This document shows, piece by piece, positions 1-8,295 of a DNA stretch of 64,000 nucleotides. The notes under the pieces were generated by a model, which was not told the DNA's origin, did not search any database, and saw nothing but the letters and a program-made list of their open reading frames with translations. Source of the DNA: Natronoglycomyces albus (lineage in GTDB: Bacteria > Actinomycetota > Actinomycetes > Mycobacteriales > Micromonosporaceae). How positions within the stretch are numbered: the first letter of the stretch is position 1; every line of letters starts with the position of its first letter. The stretch covers positions 2,108,001 through 2,172,000 of the forward strand of contig NZ_CP070496.1 of NCBI RefSeq assembly GCF_016925535.1, written 5' to 3'. The position numbers and the translations under genes were made by a program.

Positions 1-68
1 AGAACATGGCCCCTCACCCAACACACTGTTAGCGTGGCTCTTAAGTCGGCGACCAGCGGAGGATGACC

Positions 69-551
69 ATGATCGAGTTTCTACAAAGTGCCTCGCTTTT
101 GACCGCAATGCTCACCAGCGGACTACTCGCCGGACTGTTCTACGCCTATTCAATCTCCGTGATGCCTGGATTGGGTAGGGCCGACGACACATCATTCATC
201 GTTAGCTTCCAAGGTATTAACGAAGCCATCATCAACGGTTGGTTCATGGCCAGCTTTATCGGCGGCCCGCTGCTGACGATCGTCGCCATTGGGTCGCATA
301 TTCCCGGCGAGCATCGCGACCTCCTCCCCTGGCTGGTCGCGGCCGCCGCAGCACATGTGTCCACGTTCGTCATCACAGGGCGGGTCAATGTGCCGCTCAA
401 CAACGCGCTGGCGGCGGCTGGTGAGGATTCCACGCCACACTCACAGGCACGGGAGCGATTTGAAACGCGCTGGAATCGATGGAACAACGTTCGCACTCTC
501 ACTAGCCTCGCAGCCTTCTTCTGCCTCGCGGTTGCCCTCTTCGTTCGCTGA
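69..551 (+). CDS. DUF1772 family membrane protein
   Basis: This is a 160-residue integral membrane protein. It has about four hydrophobic helices (around residues 5-30, 60-80, 90-110 and 140-160). The third helix is followed by the RVNVPLNNAL stretch that is typical of DUF1772 / anthrone-oxygenase-like proteins. Family members are small membrane proteins, mostly of unknown function in bacteria. I chose the ATG at 69 because the GCGGAGG ribosome site (55-62) would touch the in-frame ATG at 63 but sits at a normal distance from 69. No operon partner is evident; the downstream sequence decays into a possible remnant. The family call comes from overall pattern and the N-P-L-N motif, without a search. 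Confidence 0.75.
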   Translation: MIEFLQSASLLTAMLTSGLLAGLFYAYSISVMPGLGRADDTSFIVSFQGINEAIINGWFMASFIGGPLLTIVAIGSHIPGEHRDLLPWLVAAAAAHVSTFVITGRVNVPLNNALAAAGEDSTPHSQARERFETRWNRWNNVRTLTSLAAFFCLAVALFVR

Positions 552-862
552 CAATCATCGACAGCGCCCGCCACCTCGACACGATGGGCGGAGGCTTGGC
601 ATCGGCTCCTGTAGACACATCTTTCGCGTATCTGTTCCACGCGGCCCAGCAAAGTGGGCGCACGCAATCTCGCCTCGGCAAAGTTTAGGCTGGTTGACCG
701 ACAGATGCGAACACTGGCAAGACCTCTTGCTTGAGCCTCACAGGAGTCTAATGTGACTCTCATCTTCCGTGCCCGTCTCCTCGCGGCCCCTGTTAGCCCT
801 TTCCATAAGCTTCCAGGCAGTTGGGCCAACACTCAACGCCGTCAACATCTTCGCCAGACCTG

Positions 863-1273
863 ATGTCTTCGATCGCCCTGCTGATCGCCGCACCTTTACC
901 AGTCCGCTATGCGACCCCATCGCTGACGATCGCGTTCATTTGGGGTACTGGCGTCATCATCGTGGCAGCGATCGAACGCATCCATACGCCGGGGGCCAGC
1001 TCCTTCCTCGGGAACCTGGCCATCGCCGCCGCCTATTTCCTGGTAGCGGTCTCGCTGTTGCGATCACGTACGAAAATGAGGCGCGTTCGCCCGCGACCAC
1101 ATGATAACGTTTCACGACTGTTCGAAGGTCATTCTCTGACCGCTCAATACAGAAGGGAGAACTATCGCATGTCTAGTCTTGCCAATCTCGCAACCGTGCG
1201 GGATCTACTCAGGAGATTCAATGATTCATCTTTCCGTTGCCAACCTCGAACGCTTCGCACGATTGGGGAATAA
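863..1273 (+). pseudogene. Possible remnant of a membrane-protein gene
   Basis: The open frame encodes two convincing hydrophobic segments (about 905-975 and 1000-1060), the second containing GNLAIAAAYFLVAVSLL. There is no ribosome site at its ATG, and the C-terminal third is Arg-rich and unlike real protein. It runs into the 5' end of the acetyltransferase gene. Hydrophobic sequence in another frame just upstream (about 785-850) suggests an older, longer gene broken by frameshifts. I cannot name the family. It could instead be chance coding in non-coding DNA. Confidence 0.3.
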
Positions 1274-2099
1274 CCCCACCCTTCATCTCTCCCGCTTGCA
1301 AGGCCACAGCGAGCGAGGAAGCCTACTGCCCGAGCACGTGCTGGTCGCCCACGACGACGAACGCGACTTGGGACGCATCGCTATCGTGACCTATCCCGAC
1401 GGAGCTACCCGCCTGTACCTGTGGGATTCGCCCCTGGACCACCCTGAGAGCGCGCCAGTTCACCGGGTACTCATAACAGGCGCCATCGATCGAGCTCGGG
1501 CTGCTGGCATGACGAACTTGGGCACCACGATCGTCGATCAAGACGATACCGACCCCGCTGGAAAGCGCGCGGCCCTCGCCGAAGACGGCTGGCTGGCCGA
1601 CAGCGAACGACTGGAGCTGCAAGCAGATACGTCATCTCGACCGGTAGCCCCAGAGGTGGTACAGACGTCACCTCAGGATGCGAGCATCACCGCTGTCATG
1701 GCGGCTTCCATGTCGCACAGCCTTGACGACTACGACCGTAACCAAGTGGCGGAACTGGGAGCCGAAAAAGCTGCCATTGGTTACCGCGACATGATGACCT
1801 CCGGCAATTCGGAAACACCATGGCTGACATACCAGGGGCCCAATGGCTGCGATGGAGTGGCCGCGCTGATGCCGCTTGACGATGAACTCTGTTTGGGATA
1901 CCTCGGAGTTGATCCGAGCGCTCGCAAGCAAGGCATTGGGGGCAAGCTAGTCAACGCGATGGTGGACATGGCTTACAAGAGCGGACTGAGCAAAGCTACG
2001 GCAAGTGTGGCCGTGGACAACAAGCCGATCCGGGCCACGCTGGATGCAGCAGGCTTTACCACGAGGTCGAAGCGCACCGACTTCGAACGAAAGCTCTAA
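1221..2099 (+). CDS. GNAT family N-acetyltransferase
   Basis: This is a 292-residue protein with a C-terminal GNAT fold. It shows the acetyl-CoA binding motif A (GYLGVDPSARKQGIGGKLV, about residues 220-238; consensus Q/RxxGxG/A). Motif B follows, with the typical DNKPIRATLDAAGF ending. The N-terminal half (about 1-140) looks like a second, degenerate GNAT-like lobe, so it may be a tandem-GNAT protein. It should transfer an acetyl group from acetyl-CoA to an amine; the substrate is unknown. The start at 1221 is set by AGGAGA at 1212-1217; an upstream ATG at 1179 lacks a ribosome site. A rho-independent terminator follows the stop closely, so it is probably a single-gene transcript end. Confidence 0.85.
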   Translation: MIHLSVANLERFARLGNNPTLHLSRLQGHSERGSLLPEHVLVAHDDERDLGRIAIVTYPDGATRLYLWDSPLDHPESAPVHRVLITGAIDRARAAGMTNLGTTIVDQDDTDPAGKRAALAEDGWLADSERLELQADTSSRPVAPEVVQTSPQDASITAVMAASMSHSLDDYDRNQVAELGAEKAAIGYRDMMTSGNSETPWLTYQGPNGCDGVAALMPLDDELCLGYLGVDPSARKQGIGGKLVNAMVDMAYKSGLSKATASVAVDNKPIRATLDAAGFTTRSKRTDFERKL

Positions 2100-2108
2100 C
2101 ACAATGAC

Positions 2109-2146
2109 GGCCTCGCGGGAGCCCCGTCTCGCGAGGCCACTTTTTG
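2109..2146 (+). terminator. Rho-independent terminator
   Basis: Arms GGCCTCGCG and CGCGAGGCC surround a 12-base loop and are followed by ACTTTTTG. It lies 10 bases after the acetyltransferase stop codon. Confidence 0.85.
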
Positions 2147-2436
2147 ATGCACGTTCCACAACACTGAACTGCGCATATCCTGCTACTAATAGCCCCGGGT
2201 ACTACAGATAGCTCTGTATCGGCACGCCCGATAGTTCGGTGGGCCTGGAACGGCCGAGAACCTACCTACTTTTCTGGCCCGGGCTAAGCCAGCAAAACCG
2301 ACACGTCAGTAGCGGCGCCGGGGCCGATTAGTTTTCTCGTCAGAGCCTCGGATGAGGCATACACACTAGACCGAGAACTATTACGCCCCTAGCGTATGTA
2401 GTGGCCACGCACGGGCTCCTGGCGCACACTGGTGCC

Positions 2437-3228
2437 ATGGCCCAACGTTCCTTTAGCGGCGACGTCGCCGCTCTCTATACCCGTTTCCGTCGTGGATTCC
2501 CTGATCACGTCGTTGAATCTCTCCTCGCTAACCTCGAAGTACAACCGCACGACAGGGTTCTCGACCTTGGCTGCGGCACCGGGCAGCTCACCGTGCCACT
2601 CGCTAAGCGGGTAAAGGCCGTCATCGGGCTAGACCCCGAACCCGATATGTTGGCTCACGCTATCGCCAACGCCAACGACAAGGGCATTGACAACATCTCG
2701 TGGATGTTCGGGACCGATGAGGACCTTCCGACGTTGCGGAGACTCTTGGGGGACGAAGCGCTGGGAGCGATCACAACCGCGACGGCTATTCATCTCATGG
2801 ATGAAAAGCAGCTCTTTACCAACTCCGTGCCTCTCTTGCGACCCGGTGGGACCGTTTCTGTCATCGCCAATGGGACACCCTTGTGGCTTCACGACGCTGA
2901 CTGGTCACGGGCGATAAAGAACTGTCTGGAAGATTGGTTGGGGCGTTCGGCCGACAATCACTGCGGGACCGACTCCGCCTCAAGAGCCCGCTTCAGGCTG
3001 GAGATGGAGGCCGTGGGATTGACAGTCGCGGAAACTGTTATCGAATACACCGCGCAACTGAGCATGGAGCAATTGATCGGCAATGTCTTTTCGGCTCTAT
3101 CGACCCATTTGCCGGGCGCAGCAGAACGCCTTGTCTTCGCTGAGCAGGTACGGCGAAGCCTGGGCGATGAACTCGATTTCTCCGAAAATGTTCGCGTCGC
3201 GGCGCTGATTGGCCGTAAAACAAACTGA
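2437..3228 (+). CDS. Class I SAM-dependent methyltransferase
   Basis: This is a 263-residue Rossmann-fold methyltransferase. Motif I is VLDLGCGTGQLT (about residues 42-53) and an acidic residue ends strand 2 (GLDPEPDML). The N-terminal FSGDVAALYTRFRRGFP resembles the YxxxRPxYP start of UbiE/Methyltransf_11/25 proteins. It should transfer methyl from SAM to a small molecule; the substrate is unknown. Neither candidate start has a good ribosome site. The ATG at 2437 begins at the family's usual N-terminus, while a GTG at 2401 adds 12 residues and would suit a leaderless transcript. The gene stands alone at the left edge of a low-GC gap. Confidence 0.85.
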   Translation: MAQRSFSGDVAALYTRFRRGFPDHVVESLLANLEVQPHDRVLDLGCGTGQLTVPLAKRVKAVIGLDPEPDMLAHAIANANDKGIDNISWMFGTDEDLPTLRRLLGDEALGAITTATAIHLMDEKQLFTNSVPLLRPGGTVSVIANGTPLWLHDADWSRAIKNCLEDWLGRSADNHCGTDSASRARFRLEMEAVGLTVAETVIEYTAQLSMEQLIGNVFSALSTHLPGAAERLVFAEQVRRSLGDELDFSENVRVAALIGRKTN

Positions 3229-4348
3229 CGCGAACTCAGCCTGCGGAATACGCTAGTTACTTGCCCATACTCAGAGCCGTATGCGGAGGAATCGGCCGCT
3301 TAACTAGAGCGAGGCTACCTGATGATACAGGCTTTCCGAGAAGCGCAAGTGTGCCCTAGGCGGGATACGTCACGGACCTATACGCCAACGACCCAGCACG
3401 ACTACGGCCCACGCCTGGATTCGCCATCCAGTGCACTTACGACCTACACGGACATCAGGTCGTAGCGAGTACTAAGCCTGAGTCGGCCACGTTTCTTCAA
3501 GACCAGTCTCAAACGGAAGTTGAGAGACGACAGTGACTTATCTTTATCAGCCTGCATTCTTCGTATTAACACCAACTTCAACCAGCCATAAGCCCACCAA
3601 TATGTAAGTAGCTATCTGCAAGAACAGCAACTGAATGCCTCCTGAAGGGCGAAGTATTTCGATGTTAGTTTTCTACCAGGAGTCATTCCTCTGCGCATCG
3701 TCTACATCGCATCGCAACCGCGCTGTAATTAGCTCTGCCACTTTAAGTACATAACACCTTCATCGTAGAATCAGGTGCTCCGCAGCCATTATCGCAGGCA
3801 GTGGAGCCATCAGTCCGGATAAGGGATGGCAATACGCCCGTGGGCTTGCGGGCGAGAACCGTACATGTTAGGGTGCGTGACGTCAAAGATTACAGCCCCC
3901 TGCAACTTGCGTCCTGACTGACTTGCAGTTGCGCCATTGCATTGCACTTAGCCCCCAACGTTAACTGGAGTCAGATTCGCCCTTCATACACTAACTCTGC
4001 CCTGTATTAACGAGATGTGTCGCCCACCGTCGGTCTAATCCAAATACTAGGCCGCCCTATGACGCGTACCTACCGCTATTATCTTGCCAAAGCATAGCGA
4101 CCGTCATCTTTACATAGGAAACTAAGGTCTACACTGGTAGTATGTCCCGACGTAGAAAAGTCTACCTCTCGTTTTTCATTTAGCCCAGCGACCTATGCTA
4201 AAGATGTTTCTTCGACGCACTCGTTGGCTCTATTGCTTATGCAAAGCTTACCTCGTGCGGCTACTGACGTAGATCTTTGCATAAGTTTCATGCCCAAAAT
4301 CCCGCACAATCCCTTTATTATAAAATCCCTATAGATTTTAGGAATTCA
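3229..4348. other. 1.1-kb AT-richer stretch without a supportable gene
   Basis: I found no open frame with a plausible start and protein-like composition on either strand. It contains the first copy of a dispersed repeat (3351-3528). Its last part must contain the promoter of the secreted-protein cluster, but no convincing -35/-10 pair stands out. Confidence 0.6.
3351..3528 (+). repeat. Dispersed repeat, copy 1 of 4
   Basis: It begins GTGCCCTAGGCGGGATACG and contains the shared core ACGCCTGGATTCGCCATC followed by CAGTGCACTTACGACCTA. It ends in a small hairpin (TCTCAA ... TTGAGA, 3507-3525). The other copies are at 7501, 15284 and 19688. In one frame the core reads TPGFAIQCTYDLHGHQ, which aligns with the last residues of the endonuclease-like gene ending at 19816. 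In this copy that frame is closed by TAG at the left edge. Confidence 0.75.
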
Positions 4349-4723
4349 GTGAACAGCATTTCGATAAAAGCAGCTAAGACAAGGTTCATAGCACTGCTCT
4401 CAGCTTTGGTACTAATGTTCGCTACATTCGCAATTACCTCTCAAGAGGCTCATGCGATTGGAAATAATCGAGAAATACATAGGCATTGCGGCGTTAACTG
4501 GGTTGCCAGTTTTGTTCATACCGGAGTACTCCAGCAATGGCAAGCAGTCACCAGAAAACAGAGCGGCTCTTGCCAAGGAAGACTATGGGCAGGGCTTAGC
4601 GGAGGTTCCGCTGGCGCACGTGAAGTCGCAGGAAACCGCTACGAAGCTAGCTTTAGTCGTTACCGAACTGCCACTAGAGGAATGCATCGCGGGTGCGACG
4701 GTTGCAATGTTTCATATACATAA
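4349..4723 (+). CDS. Small secreted four-cysteine protein, paralog 1
   Basis: This is a 124-residue preprotein. Lys-rich residues and a hydrophobic core (about 12-30) end at a signal peptidase I-like AHA site. The mature part of about 88 residues begins IGNNREIHRHCG, contains SGSCQGRLWAGL in the middle and ends MHRGCDGCNVSYT, giving four cysteines. The same three blocks recur in the genes at 4745, 5138 and 7071, so this is a local multigene family. I do not recognise the family. Two disulfides and Sec export are inferred; a toxin, bacteriocin-like or adhesive role is only a guess. The GTG at 4349 was chosen because AGGA lies 6 bases upstream and it places Lys just before the hydrophobic core. 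Confidence 0.75.
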   Translation: MNSISIKAAKTRFIALLSALVLMFATFAITSQEAHAIGNNREIHRHCGVNWVASFVHTGVLQQWQAVTRKQSGSCQGRLWAGLSGGSAGAREVAGNRYEASFSRYRTATRGMHRGCDGCNVSYT

Positions 4724-4744
4724 CATCAATTAGGAGCGATAACA

Positions 4745-5101
4745 GTGAAATCAATAATGGGCACGCTCATGAAATTCTCTATGGCACTAGTTCTGATTGG
4801 AGGATTCATAGTTACCTTTAGCCAGCCAGCGGAGGCCCTAGGGAATAACCGCCTTATAGAGAGGCATTGTGGGTCTAACTATATATCAAGCGGTGGAAAC
4901 GGCTACACGGCCTGGGCACGGACCGATCGTCAAGATGGTTCATGTGCAGGTCGACTATGGGCCGGCCTAATTTATGATTATCGCCAGGAAGAAACAGCAG
5001 GTTCGTCTGACGAAGCAAGCATTCGCCGCTGGGCCTATCAGAACAGGGCAGACAATGGAATCCATCGAGGATGCGACAACTGCAATCCGAGTCTTAGTTA
5101 G
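4745..5101 (+). CDS. Small secreted four-cysteine protein, paralog 2
   Basis: This is a 118-residue preprotein with a signal peptide ending near AEA at residue 31. The mature part starts LGNNRLIERHCGSNY, has GSCAGRLWAGL centrally and ends GIHRGCDNCNPSLS. All four cysteines and the RLWAG block are kept, while the stretches between are quite diverged from paralog 1. The GTG start is set by AGGAG at 4732-4736. It follows the first gene by 21 bases, consistent with one transcript. The composition is AT-richer than the surrounding genome. Function unknown. Confidence 0.8.
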   Translation: MKSIMGTLMKFSMALVLIGGFIVTFSQPAEALGNNRLIERHCGSNYISSGGNGYTAWARTDRQDGSCAGRLWAGLIYDYRQEETAGSSDEASIRRWAYQNRADNGIHRGCDNCNPSLS

Positions 5102-5137
5102 TAATTATGGAAACAAAAATCTGAAAGGACCTATATT

Positions 5138-5485
5138 TTGTTTCTTAAGAGGGCAACGCGTTGTGCAATACTATCCACTATAGTCGTCCTATTTTCCACT
5201 CTAGCTTTTGCCGGTGCAGGCAGTACGATAGGCGACAACCGCACGATCCACCGTCATTGCGGATCAAACTGGGTCGGTAGTTGGAACAATGGTTCGGAAT
5301 ACGTTGCTGAAACCATTAAGGAATCCGGTTCCTGCCAAGGCAGGTTGTGGGCTGGCTTTCGCACTGTAGATAGTCGCATACTAAGACCTGGAAGTACACA
5401 GATGGCGCGCGCAACCCATCAGGGCTCCAGGGCATTTCAAGGACTTCATAAAGGGTGCGACGCATGTGCAGTATCGGAATCCTGA
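5138..5485 (+). CDS. Small secreted four-cysteine protein, paralog 3
   Basis: This is a 115-residue preprotein. Basic residues (KRATR) and a hydrophobic core are followed by a likely cleavage at AFA. The mature part contains IGDNRTIHRHCGSNW, then ESGSCQGRLWAGF, and ends GLHKGCDACAVSES. It shares the same four-cysteine layout as its neighbours. It starts with TTG, supported by AAAGGA about 8 bases upstream; no ATG or GTG is available at the right place. It sits 36 bases after paralog 2 and 23 bases before the lipoprotein gene. Function unknown. Confidence 0.75.
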   Translation: MFLKRATRCAILSTIVVLFSTLAFAGAGSTIGDNRTIHRHCGSNWVGSWNNGSEYVAETIKESGSCQGRLWAGFRTVDSRILRPGSTQMARATHQGSRAFQGLHKGCDACAVSES

Positions 5486-5508
5486 CCTAACTTTACTTGG
5501 AGTCGTTT

Positions 5509-6513
5509 ATGAAGTTCGTGAAAATAGCCCTAGTCTCAGTGATGCTAATTGTCGCTGCATGTTCACAGCCTGCGGAGAAGTTGACTGAGCGTGAGCGAAG
5601 TGAGATTTCAAGTGTCATTGAGTATGGCTATAGCCAGGGAGACGAGCTTGAAAAAACGCTTGAAAGACTCGCTCGTTTGTGCATGGAGGACAAAGGATTT
5701 GACATTCATCCTGGAGAACCGGATTCCTCACGGACTCCATTTCCAGCTTCATTTCCCCAAATAGAGATTCGAATGGGAATCCAGTTCATGTACCAGGATG
5801 AAGAATTTATCCAAGAAAACGGGTACGGGAGATCACCCTCTGAAATGCACCCGGACATGCTGGAAGAGCCTGGTGAATTTCTTTGGCTTAGCGAAACAGA
5901 GCAGGACAAATATTACAGAGAACTAAACGGAAGTGACGGAAGTTGGATACCAATTACCTGGCCGGACGGATCTGAAATAGTAACGTATCCGACTGAGGGC
6001 TGTATGGGAGAAGTATATCATTCAGTGTTTGGCGAGGAAATCACTGAATACCATCAAAGCCTCTATTATGCATATGATGCTTTCACTGCAGAAGCAATGG
6101 ATTCCGTATTCTCTAATCGCGACCTCGAAAACCTAGAAATTGAATGGTCAAGTTGTATGGCGGCGGAAGGTTTTCCAGGATTGGAAGACCCTCAAGAAGC
6201 TGCTTTCAGCTTGGCTCCTAAAATTTATAATGACGCTGGAGTGAATGGACCTGACGACGACGGATTCTCAGACCTAAAATCTCAAGAAATAGAGCTCGCT
6301 ACTGCGGATTACTATTGCAATAGTACGGTAGGTTTGGATGAAGCTCGCATTGAGATATTCTGGGATAGCGTAGGCGCCTTTCTTAAAGAATATGAAGTGC
6401 AAATATTTGCTTGGTCCGAACGTGTCGAAGAAGCTAATAAGATAGCAACTGAGATGCTTCAGCATTTACGGCTGAATAATTTACCTATTCGCAAGTCTCA
6501 TTACTTTCTGTAG
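5509..6513 (+). CDS. Lipoprotein of unknown function in the secreted-protein cluster
   Basis: This is a 334-residue protein with a lipoprotein signal (MKFVKIALVSVMLIVAACSQ, lipobox VAAC, Cys18), so it should be anchored on the outer face of the membrane. The acidic, soluble part has two C-M-x3-GF motifs (LCMEDKGF near residue 60 and SCMAAEGF near 225). Similar motifs occur in uncharacterised actinobacterial lipoproteins. The ATG at 5509 follows TTGGAGT and gives an ideal lipoprotein start. It lies inside the run of secreted paralogs, so a role as receptor, chaperone or self-protection protein for them is plausible, but this rests on position alone. Confidence 0.8.
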   Translation: MKFVKIALVSVMLIVAACSQPAEKLTERERSEISSVIEYGYSQGDELEKTLERLARLCMEDKGFDIHPGEPDSSRTPFPASFPQIEIRMGIQFMYQDEEFIQENGYGRSPSEMHPDMLEEPGEFLWLSETEQDKYYRELNGSDGSWIPITWPDGSEIVTYPTEGCMGEVYHSVFGEEITEYHQSLYYAYDAFTAEAMDSVFSNRDLENLEIEWSSCMAAEGFPGLEDPQEAAFSLAPKIYNDAGVNGPDDDGFSDLKSQEIELATADYYCNSTVGLDEARIEIFWDSVGAFLKEYEVQIFAWSERVEEANKIATEMLQHLRLNNLPIRKSHYFL

Positions 6514-6591
6514 TTTGCTATTGGCATATTAAGAGTGTTATAGGCATTCGACAAGACTCATGGCACTTTATTCGATTGAAAGGATAGCTTC

Positions 6592-7071
6592 TTGAATATT
6601 ACGAGACACTTGGGCACCAAGGTAGCCCAGTTTTCTGTAATTATCTTCCAGTCATTGATGTTCGCTTTTGCAGCTGCTACAAATTGGCTTTTCGTGCCGC
6701 CTTGGGAACAAGTAAAGTGGATAGCTAACAACGCTAATTCTTGGACCATAATATTTGAAGGACCTACGATCTCATTGCTAGTGGCAATAACATCAAGTGC
6801 CACTCTTATAGTGTTGATTGCCGTTCTTACTCAAATTATCAAGAGCGGAGATATATCGGAACGTGTCTGGAGTTATCTCGAGAGAACATTTTTTGCAAGG
6901 ATTCTAATTGGCCTGCTGATCTTGGCTAAGGCAATACCTCACGGAGAATCGGTCATTACGTTTACGGCATTTCTAATGGGTACAAGTATTCTAGAGATCG
7001 TAATACTAAAAAGAGCTAGATCAGACGACGTTTTACATTCCAAATTCATCAAGATTTTAGGAGGTTTATGA
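6592..7071 (+). CDS. Four-helix membrane protein of unknown function
   Basis: This is a 159-residue protein with four hydrophobic segments (about residues 10-35, 50-82, 100-115 and 120-140) and basic ends. No family is recognised. It starts with TTG, with AAGGA 7-8 bases upstream, and its TGA stop overlaps the ATG of the following secreted paralog (ATGATG), which implies translational coupling. Small membrane proteins next to secreted peptides are often immunity proteins; that role is inferred from context only. Its AT-rich codon use matches the cluster and not the rest of the window. Confidence 0.7.
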   Translation: MNITRHLGTKVAQFSVIIFQSLMFAFAAATNWLFVPPWEQVKWIANNANSWTIIFEGPTISLLVAITSSATLIVLIAVLTQIIKSGDISERVWSYLERTFFARILIGLLILAKAIPHGESVITFTAFLMGTSILEIVILKRARSDDVLHSKFIKILGGL

Positions 7072-7453
7072 TGTATAAGACACTTAGTCAGTTTAGCGCA
7101 AAACTTGCAGTTTTTGTGCAAGTTTCGTTTTGATTGGTGCCACAATAGGTTCCATTGTTCCTTCAGCGGCTGAAGCGATTGGAAACGATCGAGTGGTTCA
7201 TAGGTCATGTGGATCTAACTATATTAGCAGTCACTATTCATATAATCACATTGGCGAGTGGATGAGTGTTCATTCAAGAACACAAAAACAAAGTGGATCC
7301 TGCCAAGGGCGTTTGTGGGCGGGTATTCAGCGAAGTGGATCCGCTAACTGGTCTTCAGGATCAAGTGATAATGCCACTCACTCGCAGGCCAGTAGGGGTG
7401 GCGAGGTAGGCGTACATCGCGGGTGCGATAGTTGCGGAATTTCTTTCACATAA
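7071..7453 (+). pseudogene. Small secreted four-cysteine protein, paralog 4, frameshifted in the signal peptide
   Basis: The mature part is intact (IGNDRVVHRSCGSNY, QSGSCQGRLWAGI, VHRGCDSCGISFT). The ATG at 7071, overlapping the previous stop and preceded by AGGAGG, opens a frame that encodes MYKTLSQFSAKLAVFVQVSF and then hits TGA at 7131. The hydrophobic core continues in the -1 frame as LIGATIGSIVPSAAEA. A single -1 step at the TTTT run (7128-7131) would give a perfect signal peptide ending in AEA. The alternatives are a one-base deletion, a phase-variable T tract, programmed slippage, or initiation at the TTG at 7130 (which would give a signal peptide without basic residues). A sequencing error cannot be excluded. 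Confidence 0.7.
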
Positions 7454-7500
7454 GTAGCTGTCAATCTTGAGACCCGTCTAACAGATTGAGTTTACTCTGT

Positions 7501-7645
7501 ACACGCCTGGATTCGCCATCCAGTGCACTTACGACCTAAACGGATACAAAACTCGGGCCCAATTGAATCCCGGGTAAACCACGTCCGGTCAAGAGCGGAA
7601 CCCACATTGAAGCTGAGGGCCGGTCGGTGAACAACTGCCGACTGA
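7501..7645 (+). repeat. Dispersed repeat, copy 2 of 4 (left part missing)
   Basis: The homology begins at ACACGCCTGGATTCGCCATC, without the CCTAGGCG left end seen in the other copies. It then matches copy 1 almost exactly through TGCACTTACGACCTA. It ends near a hairpin (CGGTCGG ... CCGACTG). It lies 50 bases after the last secreted paralog, so copies 1 and 2 flank that cluster in direct orientation. Confidence 0.7.
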
Positions 7646-7775
7646 ACCGCTCCGAGATAGCGGCTGCGCGCTCTCGCTCTTGGAGCGGTCCAAACAGGGC
7701 CAGCCAGCAAGTACGGCTATCCACGCCTCCTCCGTGCAACGTAATCCCCTCTCCCCACATGGCCCGCAGAAGCTA

Positions 7776-8276
7776 TCAGCAGGGGTCGAGGTCGGCAATG
7801 GTTGGGAGTTCACGCTCCGGTACTGATCTCATCCCGGTGGTGGTGCCGGAGGCGATTTGTTCTTGTAGAAGCGCGTTCTTGAGTTCGGGAGGCAGGAGCG
7901 GACGTTGTCTCAAGTCCTCGTAGGTGGTGGGGATGATGTCGATGCCGTAGCCTCCTCGTGATGGGTCGGTGAATTCAGGGCCACTTGGAGCGTTGTTGCC
8001 GGTGTTCGGGTTTGGCATGTGTAGGGCGTAGATGATCTCAACCTCGTCGACGCACCGTTGGAGTTTGAAGACTGGCCGCGGATGGTCCTGTACTTCGGTG
8101 TCGTTTCCGAGTTCTTCACGCAGTTCGCGTATCAGGGCTTGTTCGAGGCTGGCGTCGGTGGGCTCCACATGGCCGCCGGGCAGTACCCAATAGGGCGGCT
8201 GGCCAGGTTTGGTGCGTTTGATGGTGAGGATGTTGTTTTCCCCTGTGTGGATGAGGGCGCGGACCCGGATTCGCAT
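7776..8276 (-). CDS. Nudix hydrolase
   Basis: This is a 166-residue protein with a full Nudix box. It begins GGHVEPTDASLEQA and continues LIRELREELGN, matching Gx5Ex7REUXEEXGU with all catalytic Glu residues. The N-terminal beta strand (MRIRVRALIHTGENNILTI) is family-typical. It should hydrolyse a nucleoside diphosphate linked to another group; the substrate is unknown. The start is set by AGGAGCACACC before the ATG. It is the last gene of a leftward operon, 19 bases after the SDR gene. Together with the nucleotide-kinase-like and nucleotidyltransferase domains upstream, it hints at nucleotide or nucleotide-sugar chemistry. Confidence 0.9.
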   Translation of the reverse strand: MRIRVRALIHTGENNILTIKRTKPGQPPYWVLPGGHVEPTDASLEQALIRELREELGNDTEVQDHPRPVFKLQRCVDEVEIIYALHMPNPNTGNNAPSGPEFTDPSRGGYGIDIIPTTYEDLRQRPLLPPELKNALLQEQIASGTTTGMRSVPERELPTIADLDPC

Positions 8277-8295
8277 GGTGTGCTCCTGTTTATGG

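Noticed and set aside
146-832. Long minus-strand frame opposite the DUF1772 gene
   Set aside because: Its product is Arg/Ser/Cys-rich with no domain pattern and lies opposite a clear membrane-protein gene, so it is a shadow frame.
4349-7453. Lactococcin 972-type bacteriocin system
   Set aside because: No ABC transporter or DUF1430 protein is present, and the mature peptides have four conserved cysteines and an RLWAG block that lactococcin 972 lacks.
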